Assembly: GCA_002284875.1 (NCBI GenBank)
Contig: CP015604.1
Span: 124,001-188,000, forward strand
Origin: Actinobacteria bacterium IMCC26103
GTDB lineage: Bacteria > Actinomycetota > Actinomycetes > Nanopelagicales > Nanopelagicaceae
DNA length: 64,000 nt
Direction of reading: 5' to 3'
In this document: positions 38,235 through 47,439 of the stretch, one piece after another
How the letters are laid out: every line of letters begins with the position of its first letter
How positions within the stretch are numbered: the first letter of the stretch is position 1
Made by a program: the position numbers and the translations under genes
Notes under the pieces: generated by a model
What the model was told of the DNA's origin: nothing
Seen by the model: only the letters and a program-made list of their open reading frames with translations
Database searches by the model: none

Positions 38235-39593
38235 CTAACCCACCAAGTCAGCGCACATGGCGCGAAATGCCGCAGTATGAGCATCAACATCAGCTGCTGT
38301 GGTTGCCGGTGACATCAGCGCCATATTGTGAAATGGCGTCAGCAAGAAGCCATCGTTTAATAAACGCAAGTGAATATATTGCTCGAGTTCAAAGTCACCA
38401 GATTCGGCAGCTTCACGCCCAGTACGTGGTGCTTTTCCTTTGAAGATGTATTCCCCACGTGCACCTAATCGATTGCAATGCCAATCCAAATCGAATTCAG
38501 CAATCGCCGCATCAACGCCATTGCTCCAACGATCACCAAGTGCGATCATCGATTTAAAAGCATCTGCCGTTAACACTTCATTTAAGGTCGCGCGCATTGC
38601 CGCAAGTGACATGGCATTTCCAGCCAAGGTGCTGCCGATTCCACCTGTATCGATGATTTCTAGCTCCACAAGTTTCTTAATTGAATTAGCCACATCTTCA
38701 GTCATTCCAAATGTGCCAACTGGAATACCGCCAGCAATTGCCTTACCAATCGTTAAGAAATCAGGCTTAAGGCCAAGATCTAGCGTCATTCCACCAGGGC
38801 CAACCGAGATCGTATGTGTCTCATCAATGATTAAGAGTGCGCCGTATTTCTTAGCTAACTCTTGAACCGCATATAAATAGCCATCTTCAGGAAGAACAAT
38901 GCCCACATTTGTCATCGCAGGTTCCATCAAGATTGCTGCCACATCACCATGCTTTAACGCAGCTTCCATGCCGGCTAAATCATTAAATTCCACAACGCGG
39001 GTTGTAACAGCCAAATCAACTGGCGCACCAAGATTGCCTTCGCGCTTAACGGTATTGCCTGCATCATCTAGCGTTGCAAAGGTTTCATCAACGCTGCCGT
39101 GATAACAGCGATCGATAACAATGATTTTGCTGCGGCCCGTAATAAGGCGGCAGTAACGAATAACGTGGCGATTTGCATCAGTTGCGGTGACTGTAAATTG
39201 CCACTTCGGCAGACCAAAGCGCGCAGCTAGCTCTTTCGATACAACAGCAGCATCCAAAGTCGGCAACATCGAAGTAATACCAATCTCTGCTTGGCGCTTG
39301 ATCGCCGCAATAGTCGCATCAGGTGAATGGCCAGTCATCGAACCGGTATCGCCTAAACAAAAATCAATATAGCTATTGCCATCGATATCGGTGAACTTGG
39401 CGCCCTTTGCTTCCTTTACGAAAACTGGATGCGCACCTGGCCATTTAGCCATCCATGACATCGGAACACCTTCGTGCATCACTTTTTGTGAATCAGTAAA
39501 TGCTTCACCACTTTTTTTATGGTTGGTCAAAAAGCGCTCTTCTTCTATTTTGCGAAGCGCAGCAAGGTGCGCGCGATCAATTACCTTCGACAT
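38235..39593 (-). CDS. Class III PLP aminotransferase (GSA-aminomutase-like)
   Basis: A 452-residue fold-type I enzyme. LLIIDETHTISVG supplies the cofactor aspartate and FLTIGKAIAGGIPVGTFG the PLP lysine; CLGDTGSMTGHSPDAT and IDRCYHGSVDET are pocket segments shared with glutamate-1-semialdehyde aminomutase and related transaminases. Its sequence neighbourhood (aldose epimerase, PfkB sugar kinase, UPF0303) suggests catabolism or amino-sugar metabolism rather than heme synthesis. The exact substrate is unknown. Confidence 0.8.
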   Translation of the reverse strand: MSKVIDRAHLAALRKIEEERFLTNHKKSGEAFTDSQKVMHEGVPMSWMAKWPGAHPVFVKEAKGAKFTDIDGNSYIDFCLGDTGSMTGHSPDATIAAIKRQAEIGITSMLPTLDAAVVSKELAARFGLPKWQFTVTATDANRHVIRYCRLITGRSKIIVIDRCYHGSVDETFATLDDAGNTVKREGNLGAPVDLAVTTRVVEFNDLAGMEAALKHGDVAAILMEPAMTNVGIVLPEDGYLYAVQELAKKYGALLIIDETHTISVGPGGMTLDLGLKPDFLTIGKAIAGGIPVGTFGMTEDVANSIKKLVELEIIDTGGIGSTLAGNAMSLAAMRATLNEVLTADAFKSMIALGDRWSNGVDAAIAEFDLDWHCNRLGARGEYIFKGKAPRTGREAAESGDFELEQYIHLRLLNDGFLLTPFHNMALMSPATTAADVDAHTAAFRAMCADLVG

Positions 39594-39605
39594 TTACCAA
39601 TCCTT

Positions 39606-40370
39606 TTATTCTTCAGTAAATACAAATAGAGCTTCGATGTAATGCTCGCCAGTAATTCCTAAATTCTGCGCATCAGGCGGTGCGGTCTGTGGCTCAACAC
39701 AAACACCATCAGAATCTTCGTTATAGACAACCCACCATGGCGCATCAGATTCAATTGAAATACGCGCGCAATCTTCCCAAACAATGGCCGGAATGCCCTG
39801 TACTTCTGTAAAGGCATCATCCCAAGGCCCTGGAGGCTGCGGCACATATTCCCCGCTTGGTATGCCATCTTGATCGCGCTTTAACATCTTCGCAGCCTTG
39901 AACTCAATTTCTGCGCTGCCGCCACGATCTAAATCGCGTGGAAACCATGGATGCATTCCTATCCATGCCGGTAATTTGCAATCGCCTGGGTCGTATTCAA
40001 GTGACCAGCGAACCGCATCATCTAAAACTTCAATAGTTTGTTCGATAGTTGCTCCGCCATAAGGCTTTGGTAAATGCAAGAGCGAACGCCCCGGACCAAT
40101 TTCTTGCCAAGAAGATGTAAAGCCATAACCATGAATTGCATGCGGTGGAATCACATTGGTTGGTAGTTGAATATCTTCACCATCTGGTCCGTGCAAAATT
40201 CCATCGCGGATGCGCCCAGCCCATGGCCCCATCGCATACCAACCATGTGTTCCAGGTTCGCCGCGATACGGAACAGTAAATTGCATATCGCGCCAAGTAA
40301 TCGATGAGATACGCGCACCGTTATCTAAATCAATTGCGATTTGAAATTCTGCATCATCGATATATTGCAT
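39606..40370 (-). CDS. Aldose 1-epimerase family protein
   Basis: A 254-residue galactose-mutarotase-type beta-sandwich enzyme. NVIPPHAIHGYGFTSSW holds the catalytic His, WIGMHPWFPRD the second His, and NEDSDGVCVEPQTAPPDA the carboxylate (Glu) near the C-terminus. It interconverts alpha and beta anomers of a sugar. It lies 10 nt after the sugar kinase gene and 13 nt before the aminotransferase start on the same strand, so one operon is likely. Confidence 0.88.
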   Translation of the reverse strand: MQYIDDAEFQIAIDLDNGARISSITWRDMQFTVPYRGEPGTHGWYAMGPWAGRIRDGILHGPDGEDIQLPTNVIPPHAIHGYGFTSSWQEIGPGRSLLHLPKPYGGATIEQTIEVLDDAVRWSLEYDPGDCKLPAWIGMHPWFPRDLDRGGSAEIEFKAAKMLKRDQDGIPSGEYVPQPPGPWDDAFTEVQGIPAIVWEDCARISIESDAPWWVVYNEDSDGVCVEPQTAPPDAQNLGITGEHYIEALFVFTEE

Positions 40371-40379
40371 GGCGCCTAC

Positions 40380-41285
40380 TTATAACTTTGCTAGCTCGTG
40401 CTTATATGGCGGTTGCGCACCTGCACGAGAACATGTAATTGCTGCAGCTGCAGCGGCACGATCAAGAACCTTCTTTAAGCCATCTCCTTGCAGAGATAAA
40501 ATTCCATCTTGAATCATCGCTTCAATGATGATCGCACCGACTGTGTCACCGGCACCGACAGTGTCAGCTAAATCAATCTTCACACCATGGGCTTCTTCGC
40601 GGCTATTTTCGGTATATCCAATTGAACCGTTAACTCCGCGCGTGACAACTACCAAAGCCGCACCATCTGCCACCCATCGTTTGGCAATTTCTTCAAATGG
40701 TTGATCCGGATACAGCCAAGCTAAATCATCATCGCTGACCTTGATCACGCTTGAAATTGCGGCCCATTTCTCAACGGCTGCTTGATATCGATCGCGATCT
40801 CCCATTACAGATGGGCGAATATTTGGATCAAAGACAATCGGTGCAAATTCAGCCACCTGCAGCGCCCAGTCATAGAGAACCGATGCACCAGGCTCAACAA
40901 TCGTTACCAAAGTGCCGATATGAAGCACGCTTGGCTTGTGCACTGAAGGATCCGGCAACCAATTCAAGCCAAAATCAAAAGTTGCGGTGCCATCTATTTT
41001 AAATTCATAACTAGCTTTGCGATCAGCAGCTAAAGTAACAATTGCTAAACAAGTTGGTTTATCACTGGTCAAAGCCAGATCTAATTTAACTTCATCCGTT
41101 AAAAGTTCTGCTCGCGCCTTAACACCGTAATCGTCAGTTGAAATTCCATCGATGAACTGCACATCGTGTCCAAGCCGCGCCAGCGCCTTTGCAGTATTTG
41201 CCGGTCCTCCGCCAACAACGGCTCTGCGCTCTGGTTCACCTGGCAATAAATCAATTAATACTTCACCACAAACCCAGATGCTCAT
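40380..41285 (-). CDS. PfkB-family carbohydrate kinase (fructokinase-like)
   Basis: A 301-residue ribokinase-fold enzyme that phosphorylates a sugar or nucleoside with ATP. WVCGEVLIDLLPGEPERRAVVGGGPANTAKALARLG contains PfkB signature 1 and DTVGAGDTVGAIIIEAM is signature 2 with the catalytic Asp. The start pattern is that of fructokinases. It overlaps the UPF0303 gene by 4 nt (ATGA) and is followed by the epimerase gene, consistent with uptake and activation of one sugar. Confidence 0.9.
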   Translation of the reverse strand: MSIWVCGEVLIDLLPGEPERRAVVGGGPANTAKALARLGHDVQFIDGISTDDYGVKARAELLTDEVKLDLALTSDKPTCLAIVTLAADRKASYEFKIDGTATFDFGLNWLPDPSVHKPSVLHIGTLVTIVEPGASVLYDWALQVAEFAPIVFDPNIRPSVMGDRDRYQAAVEKWAAISSVIKVSDDDLAWLYPDQPFEEIAKRWVADGAALVVVTRGVNGSIGYTENSREEAHGVKIDLADTVGAGDTVGAIIIEAMIQDGILSLQGDGLKKVLDRAAAAAAITCSRAGAQPPYKHELAKL

Positions 41286-41773
41286 GCGTTCTCTCCTTGG
41301 CGCGCCAAATATTCTGTAATTACCTCAACGCCCAATAAATGATCTTCAACTTGTGGCAGACCGCTAATTAATAAAATCCCCGCAAGTCCGTGACCTGCAA
41401 CATTAAGCGCCAAGCCACCACCATGAATTGCATGGAGCTCTTCACTCAAACCGGTCTCTTTATGCCAATCAACGCCACGTTCTTCAGCAGATACACGTTC
41501 ATAAATTGTTGACTTACCTGTTGCCAAAACAACGCGCGCTTTACGCGCCACCCAAGAATCGTTATCTGGCTTTGAACCAGTCATCGCAACTTTAAATACA
41601 GTCCATTCGCCCATTCGAACTTCCACAATGATCGGCAGAGCCCGTTCAGTCGCCTTTGCAAAAGCGATCTCACCAATTTCAATTGCTTGCGCCTGTGTCA
41701 GCGAGGGCAAAACCAGAGCCGTAGCTTCGCGCTCAAGGCCTGCGCTTGTGAAGCCACCCGTAGTTTCAACCAT
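41282..41773 (-). CDS. UPF0303 / GlcG-HbpS-like protein
   Basis: A 163-residue protein with the heme-degrading/GlcG-like fold; LPIIVEVRMGEWTVFKVAMTG, the KARVVLATGKST segment and HAIHGGGLALNVAGHGLAGILLISGLPQVEDH are the UPF0303 pattern (YBR137W type). The function is not established. It starts the four-gene group UPF0303, PfkB kinase, epimerase, aminotransferase and overlaps the kinase start by 4 nt. Confidence 0.8.
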   Translation of the reverse strand: MVETTGGFTSAGLEREATALVLPSLTQAQAIEIGEIAFAKATERALPIIVEVRMGEWTVFKVAMTGSKPDNDSWVARKARVVLATGKSTIYERVSAEERGVDWHKETGLSEELHAIHGGGLALNVAGHGLAGILLISGLPQVEDHLLGVEVITEYLARQGENA

Positions 41774-41864
41774 GGGCCAAGGTTAGGGGTTCATCTGATC
41801 AATTCACCAATTTTTCACCGTGCACCTCTAGGCATCCCCCTAGACCCAGATGTACCTTCTTTCC

Positions 41865-43649
41865 ATGAAAAAAGCCCTCGCCTTGGTACTTGCCGCATCA
41901 ATCTCACTAATTAGCGCTCCAGGGGCGCAAGCAGCCAATCCAAAGGCCGGTGGTGCTTGTTCAAAGCTAAATCAAAAAGTTAATTACTCAAACAAAACTT
42001 TTACCTGCATTAAAAAAGGAGCCAAGTTGGTTTGGGATGCAGGAGTTGCATCAGCCAAGCCCGAAGCAAAACCTGCAGCTTCTGCAAATGTGACCGAAGG
42101 ATTCCTCTGCACTGAAGGAAGTGCGCCGGCAAAGAGTGCAAGTGGAACAACTCTGTATTGCACAAAAGGTGGCGATGGAAAGAGTTCATGGCGACCACAA
42201 GAGCAACAAAGCAGTGGTTCTGGCAGCGGATCAGGTTCCGGTGGCGGATCAGGTTCCGGTGGTGGTGGCGGTGGTGGCGGCGGTGGCGGCGGAAATAATC
42301 AGAGCGCCGGATTTAAATTAGGCCAGCTTGGTTCTTCATGTAGCAAAAATGGCGATATTGGTTGGAATGGAATCATGACCGCTATTTGTAAAAATGGAAA
42401 AGTCAGTTACGTCTTGGCAAGTGATGTTCCAAAAACTCCAACTAGCGGTTACACATCTCGACCAGATTGGTACCCAACGCTTGCCCAAATACTTGGCAGC
42501 CCAAATGGAGCTGAGCCGACTTGTTCACCATCTTCAATTAAATTCACTTCCCCTGTGCTCCCCCTTGATCAATTAGCGCCTTCCATTCCTTACGGTTTAA
42601 TGGTGGGAGGTCACGTAACTCCGATTGATCACGCTTACTTAGGATCTAAACCGCTATCCAAGTCGTCATCTCAATTAACCGCAGCCGATTACATCCCTGT
42701 TACAGCCCCGGCAGATGGTGTGATAACTGAACTTTCAAATCTTGGGGCACCTAATTCTTACCGTGTTGTCATAAACCATGGATGTAATCTCTATTCGGTA
42801 TACATGGTTATGAATAAGGTAACTGGGGTATTGGCATCACTTGCATCGCAAGCAAGTAGCTCGGGTTACTTGAAAACCAACGTAAAGATAAAAGCGGGAG
42901 AAGAGTTTGGGCGCCAAGGCGAGACCATGCTCGATTTCAATGTCTTCGACGGAACAACCTGGCTATCTGGTTTCCAAAATCCTCAGGCCTATCTGACTTT
43001 AGATACCTGGAAGCCATACACGGCTGACTATCTGCCATTTTTCTCAAGTGAGATAAGAAGTGCGATGGAGGCCCAACTACAAAAGACAAGTTCTCCTCGC
43101 GTTGGAAAAATCGATCACGATATCGCCGGTACCGCATCTGGCAACTGGTTCCTTGCCGGAACAAATGGTTACGCCGGCCGATTAAATAGCGATTACGAAA
43201 ATGCAGCCACGATGATCGGTAGCGGCTCAGTTCCGGGGAAGAACGATTACTCATGGAGCCATCTTGCAATCGCGCCACATCAAGTCGATACAAAGGCGTG
43301 GGTCTTCTCATCTGGTTGGTGGAAAGATCCAAATGGTGATGCAGATCAAGCAGCGTTAGTAGTAGCACCTGGTCAAGTTGCGCCAGATAAACTCACCGCA
43401 TCTAGTGGAATGGTTGTATACAAGCTCGCACAATTGTCTTACACCCCACCTTCCGGAGTTGCCGCAAATCCACCAGGAAGCATGGCCCCATGGCCAGTGG
43501 GTTACACCGTAATTACAGGATCAGAAAAGGGAGTAGTTGCGCTGCAAGTAAATACAGATGGAACTTTGAGTGTCGAATTAAATACTTCAATAACTTCTAT
43601 CTCTGGATTTACCGCATTTACTGCAGCCAAGCGCACTTATAACCGTTAA
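41865..43649 (+). CDS. Secreted modular protein: three Cys-pair repeats, Gly/Ser linker, degenerate M23-like domain
   Basis: A 594-residue exported protein from ATG 41865 (MKKALALVLAASISLISAPGAQA signal). After cleavage come three similar ~35-residue modules, each with Cys at the start and Cys-x-Lys near the end: GGACSK...FTCIKKG, EGFLCTEG...LYCTKGG and GSSCSKNG...AICKNGK. Between the second and third is a long Gly/Ser tract. The rest resembles an M23 peptidase fold (PVTAPADGVITELSN, VVINHGCNLYSVYM), but the zinc His pairs are not complete, so it may bind rather than cut cell-wall or glycan. Start at 41850 is unlikely. Confidence 0.78.
   Translation: MKKALALVLAASISLISAPGAQAANPKAGGACSKLNQKVNYSNKTFTCIKKGAKLVWDAGVASAKPEAKPAASANVTEGFLCTEGSAPAKSASGTTLYCTKGGDGKSSWRPQEQQSSGSGSGSGSGGGSGSGGGGGGGGGGGGNNQSAGFKLGQLGSSCSKNGDIGWNGIMTAICKNGKVSYVLASDVPKTPTSGYTSRPDWYPTLAQILGSPNGAEPTCSPSSIKFTSPVLPLDQLAPSIPYGLMVGGHVTPIDHAYLGSKPLSKSSSQLTAADYIPVTAPADGVITELSNLGAPNSYRVVINHGCNLYSVYMVMNKVTGVLASLASQASSSGYLKTNVKIKAGEEFGRQGETMLDFNVFDGTTWLSGFQNPQAYLTLDTWKPYTADYLPFFSSEIRSAMEAQLQKTSSPRVGKIDHDIAGTASGNWFLAGTNGYAGRLNSDYENAATMIGSGSVPGKNDYSWSHLAIAPHQVDTKAWVFSSGWWKDPNGDADQAALVVAPGQVAPDKLTASSGMVVYKLAQLSYTPPSGVAANPPGSMAPWPVGYTVITGSEKGVVALQVNTDGTLSVELNTSITSISGFTAFTAAKRTYNR
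42210..42294. repeat. Gly/Ser-coding low-complexity tract with an 18-bp tandem repeat
   Basis: Within the secreted modular protein, bases run as GGN and TCN/AGC codons. An 18-bp unit beginning GGATCAGGTTCC occurs twice in tandem (42228-42245 and 42246-42263) and is followed by a run of Gly codons. It encodes a flexible linker and could vary in length by slippage; any change in units of 3 would keep the frame. Confidence 0.85.
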
Positions 43650-43665
43650 TCCCTACACTCAGCAC

Positions 43666-44589
43666 ATGATCAAAATTGTAGGGACCAATCTTGAAGTCTT
43701 TCCACTTTGCCTGGGTGGCAATGTCTTCGGCTGGAGCGCCGATGAGAGCCAATCTCAAGGGGTTTTAGATGCCTTCACAGCATCCGGCGGTAACTTCATC
43801 GACACCGCAGATGTTTACTCCGAATGGGTCGATGGCAACGTCGGCGGCGAATCCGAAACTATTATCGGCAACTGGATGAAATCACGCGGCAACCGCCATT
43901 CACTTGTGATTGCAACCAAAGTCGCCAAGCTTTCGACCCGACCTGGATTGCGCCCCGAAAATATCATCGCTGCTTGCAACGATTCATTGAAGCGTTTACA
44001 AACCGACCACATAGATCTTTATTATTCTCACCACGACGATAAAGATGTTCCAATCGCCGAAACCTTGGGCGCATATCAAACATTGATTACTGAAGGAAAG
44101 ATCCGTTATATCGGTGCATCCCAACACACCGGCGCCCGTTTGCAAGAAGCGCTCGATATCGCAACAAAAGAAAACTTGCCTAAATACATCTGTTTGCAAG
44201 ATCAATATAACTTGATGGAGCGCAACCCTTTTGAATCCGAACAGCAAAATGTATTAAAGAGAAATAACCTCTCAGCACTTCCTTTCTATGGTCTTGCCCG
44301 CGGATTTCTAACTGGTAAATATCGCCCTGGTGTAACAGTCGATTCAATCCGCGCTGGTGGTGTCACTGATTATCAATCCGATAAAGGTTATGCCGTAATA
44401 GAAGCGCTAGATAAAATTGCTAAAGCTCATAATTCTTCAATCTCTGCAGTTGCTCTTGCTTGGTTACGTGCCAACCCTCAGGTCAGCACACCAATTGCTT
44501 CAGCGCGTACCGTTGAACAACTGCACGAGATCATGCAGATCGTTGAACTAACTAACGATGAAGTGGCTCTGCTAAATAAAATTAGTTAG
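43666..44589 (+). CDS. Aldo/keto reductase
   Basis: A 307-residue TIM-barrel NADPH-dependent oxidoreductase. The catalytic tetrad is visible: Asp and Tyr in FIDTADVYSEW, Lys in VIATKVAKL, and His in LYYSHHDDKDV. The C-terminal nucleotide site is SAVALAWLRANPQVSTPIASAR. The substrate is unknown. The stop overlaps the ApbE gene end by 8 nt on the other strand. Confidence 0.92.
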   Translation: MIKIVGTNLEVFPLCLGGNVFGWSADESQSQGVLDAFTASGGNFIDTADVYSEWVDGNVGGESETIIGNWMKSRGNRHSLVIATKVAKLSTRPGLRPENIIAACNDSLKRLQTDHIDLYYSHHDDKDVPIAETLGAYQTLITEGKIRYIGASQHTGARLQEALDIATKENLPKYICLQDQYNLMERNPFESEQQNVLKRNNLSALPFYGLARGFLTGKYRPGVTVDSIRAGGVTDYQSDKGYAVIEALDKIAKAHNSSISAVALAWLRANPQVSTPIASARTVEQLHEIMQIVELTNDEVALLNKIS

Positions 44590-45355
44590 TAATTGCAGGT
44601 CCAACGCCCCAAGCTCCACCGCTATTGCGATCGATAACCCATGCCGAGTATTCGGCTAATTCGGGCTGCGCAAACCAAACCGCACCATCTTCACCTGAAA
44701 CCATCAACGCCGTCGCCAGCGCATCGGTTAAACCACCATCTGGCCCCAATACCGTCGCTGACTTTGCTCCAATTGCAATCGTGCCCGTGGCCGGATCAAA
44801 GATATGCGCACCACGTTCGTATGTACCGCTAGTTGCAATCGCACCATAGTTAATCTCAAATATTCGCAAGACTTCTTGGCGGTTATCAGGATTTACAACA
44901 CCGATCTTCCATGGCCAAACCACGCCCTTTTCATTTATCCCACCGCGCAGCGTTAAATCCCCCGCTGCATTTACCTGAATATGTTCACAACCAGCGTCCA
45001 GCAAAATCTGCGCCACCCGATCTGCCGCCCAACCTTTTACATAACCCGATGGATCAAAGCCACCAGCAACTGCCCACGGATCAAATGCGCCATCAGTTAA
45101 ATCGCGCGCAATCGCACACAAACCCCAAACCTCTTCAACATCGGCGGGGCAATCATCAATCGAAATTTCCCCACGGCGCAGCTTTGATACAAACGAGCCA
45201 TCTTTATAGGTTGAGAAATCCTCATCAACGCCATAAACAAATTGCTTAACGCCTTCAACGGCCGCATCCATCGCAGCTTCCGACAGCGCCGAAGATCCCA
45301 CATCTAAAAAGAGAACGGTGCCCCAAACGTGTATTTCATATCGTTTGCGAACCAC
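44582..45355 (-). CDS. apbE: FAD:protein FMN transferase
   Basis: A 257-residue ApbE-family enzyme that attaches FMN, taken from FAD, to Thr or Ser of a target protein outside the cytoplasmic membrane. FDPSGYVKGWAADRVAQILLDAG and the nearby QVNAAGDLTLRGG form the FAD site. No export signal is evident in this shorter actinobacterial form. It starts at a GTG 9 nt after the FMN-binding protein gene, which is its probable target. Confidence 0.9.
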   Translation of the reverse strand: MVRKRYEIHVWGTVLFLDVGSSALSEAAMDAAVEGVKQFVYGVDEDFSTYKDGSFVSKLRRGEISIDDCPADVEEVWGLCAIARDLTDGAFDPWAVAGGFDPSGYVKGWAADRVAQILLDAGCEHIQVNAAGDLTLRGGINEKGVVWPWKIGVVNPDNRQEVLRIFEINYGAIATSGTYERGAHIFDPATGTIAIGAKSATVLGPDGGLTDALATALMVSGEDGAVWFAQPELAEYSAWVIDRNSGGAWGVGPAITN

Positions 45356-45364
45356 GAAGCTAAC

Positions 45365-46006
45365 TTACATCCCCGCCTTTGCCAGCGCGCTGACCAACGA
45401 TGTGTACCAACCGTATGAAGTAAAAGATGCACCAGATGCGCCATTGATACGTGCTGATTGCGCCTGCAAAGTCTGTTGGCGCAAGATCGGAACCGCCATC
45501 TGTGTCCAGCGATCATTACGTCCAGTAGGTGCCTGAACTGCCTGCGCATCAGTTATCTTGCCATTTTCCACTGTGATCTTTACCTGCACAAAGCCATAAC
45601 GCACATTTACAGAATCACCGATAAAAGTCCCTGAAGCTGACTTAGTAACAGGTGTTGCAGATGCTTTTGTCTGCGTCGGAGTTGGTGTTGCCGATGGTGT
45701 CTGCGCAACCGGTGTCTGTGATTGCGTTGAATTAACTGCTGCGGCTTTCGTTGCCGCAGAACTCTTGGTTGAACTCTTCTTTGTTGGCTTTGCTGCCGCG
45801 CTCTTCGTCGCAGCAGCTGTTGCAGTTGCAGATGGCGTAACGCTCTGTGTTGCAGCTGGAGTCGAAGCAGGTGCGGCCGGTGTAGAAGATGTTCCAGGCA
45901 ACGCCATTGGCGAACTTTGTGTAGAAGTAAATTGCGGAGGAGTCACGGCCAAGACAGCGCCCAGCCCACCGACGGTGCCGGTTGCAATCAATAACGCGCG
46001 TTTCAT
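45365..46006 (-). CDS. Exported FMN-binding-domain protein, probable ApbE target
   Basis: A 213-residue protein from ATG 46006 (MKRALLIATGTVGGLGAVLAV, a signal or anchor). A long Ala/Thr/Ser/Pro/Lys linker (residues ~25-130) leads to an FMN_bind domain (GDSVNVRYGFVQVKITVENGKITDAQAVQ). The attachment site reads INGASGASFTSYGWYTS; most family members have SGAT, so the flavinylated residue may be Ser or the next Thr. It sits between the ferric-reductase-like gene and apbE, forming an outside electron-transfer module. Confidence 0.87.
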   Translation of the reverse strand: MKRALLIATGTVGGLGAVLAVTPPQFTSTQSSPMALPGTSSTPAAPASTPAATQSVTPSATATAAATKSAAAKPTKKSSTKSSAATKAAAVNSTQSQTPVAQTPSATPTPTQTKASATPVTKSASGTFIGDSVNVRYGFVQVKITVENGKITDAQAVQAPTGRNDRWTQMAVPILRQQTLQAQSARINGASGASFTSYGWYTSLVSALAKAGM

Positions 46007-46024
46007 ATCCGTACCTTCCCTCAC

Positions 46025-46034
46025 CTATCTGTGA
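46025..46034. promoter_or_regulatory. Shared 10-base element upstream of the FMN-binding gene
   Basis: The plus strand reads CTATCTGTGA; on the coding (minus) strand it is TCACAGATAG, ending 18 nt before ATG 46006. The same ten bases, at the same distance, lie before the ferric-reductase-like gene. It may be a promoter or operator element; its function is not known. Confidence 0.35.
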
Positions 46035-46068
46035 AAACTCTTAACGCTGCCCCAACTTGGGCTGCGAC

Positions 46069-47421
46069 TTATTCGCTATGGAAGGCAAATGCCTCATCAT
46101 GGAACCGATTCTTCGGCACACCAAGGTCATCTGCAGCAGCCTTCACCGATTCAACCAGCGGCCCAGGGCCACAGATATAGATATCTGAATCAGAAAAGCG
46201 CGGAATCAGCGCCTTTAACGATTTCGCATCCATCGGATGTTCTTTACGCGAACCAATTAAATAATGCACCTGGATCGATCCATTTGAATGGTATTCCAAG
46301 TAATCAAGTTCATCCTTTAAAACCAAATCTTCTTTGCGCGATACGCGATAGATAACATCCATCTTCACGCCATTTTTAAACTCATCCATCAACGCGCGAA
46401 TCGGGGTAATTCCCACACCGCCACCAATCATCACCACATGCGGCATCGTTGCCCGCCCTGCCGTAAAGGCGCCATATGGGCCTTCCACAAAGACGCGCAC
46501 ACCAGACTTTAAAAAGGCCAGCGACCTTGAATGATCACCTAAATCTTTAACGGTGATACGCAAGAAATGCGCAGTAGGGGCTGCAGATAAAGAATAAGGA
46601 TGTGACATTAAGAAATGTCCCTTAGCCGCAAAGCGCCAACCAAAGAATTGTCCGCCTTCTGCCGCAAGTTCAGTTAGCTTGCGCCCCTTCATCACAACCG
46701 AGATGACACCCGGTCCTTCCACCACAACTTTATCCACCCGCAAGTTATGCCGCAGCGAGCGCCCCAGCGGAATACCAATTCGCCACCAGATAATTGCAAA
46801 GGCCATCGCAACATATAGAAAAGTCCAATACGCACGATTTAACGGATGGTCGATAAACATCTGTCCGTTAATTACTTGGTGCATAAAAGATGCCGCAACT
46901 GCAATGTATGTATAAACATGGATGATCCACCATGTTTCATAACTCATCTTGGCGCGCGCCTTCTTATATGAGGTAACACCTGCCATCACCATCAAAACAA
47001 ACCCAGCTAGCGCCCACCACATCCATTCGAAATTACCGAGCATCCGCCACAATTCCACAGCCAACGCCACATGGTCTTGCCCAGCAAAACTCAAAATAAT
47101 AAACATCACATGAAAACCAATTAGATAAAGGCTCCATGGCCCAAGCTTGCGATGCCAAGTAACCAAACGATCATGGCCCACACCACGTTCCACCCAAGGA
47201 ATTCGCGCCACCAAGAAAATACCAACGATTGCAAAGTAAGTACCGGTCAGCGCAGCCAATCGCGATATCGATGCAACCAAGGCATAAACAGATGTCAGAT
47301 CGCTATGGCGCATCGTCGTTGCCTGCAACGCCAGCGTCAGTCCCAAACCAATACCCAACATCCACGCCGCCCAATCAGTGCCGGCCGATGAATATTTGCG
47401 AAAGGTCGCAGGCGTTTTCAT
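46069..47421 (-). CDS. Ferric-reductase-like transmembrane flavocytochrome
   Basis: A 450-residue protein from ATG 47421; a TTG two codons upstream is in frame. The N-terminal half has about six helices with His residues suited to heme binding (WHRKLGPWSLYLIGFHVMF, WWIIHVYTYIAVAASFMHQ), and the C-terminal half is an FAD/NAD-binding module (HPYSLSAAPTAHFLRITVK, MIGGGVGITPIRALMDEF, DIYICGPGPLVESV). It would take NAD(P)H electrons across the membrane. The next genes (FMN-binding protein, ApbE) suggest the electrons go to an extracellular flavin carrier. Confidence 0.9.
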   Translation of the reverse strand: MKTPATFRKYSSAGTDWAAWMLGIGLGLTLALQATTMRHSDLTSVYALVASISRLAALTGTYFAIVGIFLVARIPWVERGVGHDRLVTWHRKLGPWSLYLIGFHVMFIILSFAGQDHVALAVELWRMLGNFEWMWWALAGFVLMVMAGVTSYKKARAKMSYETWWIIHVYTYIAVAASFMHQVINGQMFIDHPLNRAYWTFLYVAMAFAIIWWRIGIPLGRSLRHNLRVDKVVVEGPGVISVVMKGRKLTELAAEGGQFFGWRFAAKGHFLMSHPYSLSAAPTAHFLRITVKDLGDHSRSLAFLKSGVRVFVEGPYGAFTAGRATMPHVVMIGGGVGITPIRALMDEFKNGVKMDVIYRVSRKEDLVLKDELDYLEYHSNGSIQVHYLIGSRKEHPMDAKSLKALIPRFSDSDIYICGPGPLVESVKAAADDLGVPKNRFHDEAFAFHSE

Positions 47422-47439
47422 AGCCAAAGCCTGCCCTAT

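Noticed and set aside
42210-42294. Gly/Ser repeat considered as phase-variable element
   Set aside because: Units are multiples of three (18 bp), so length changes would not switch the frame; it is better read as a linker.
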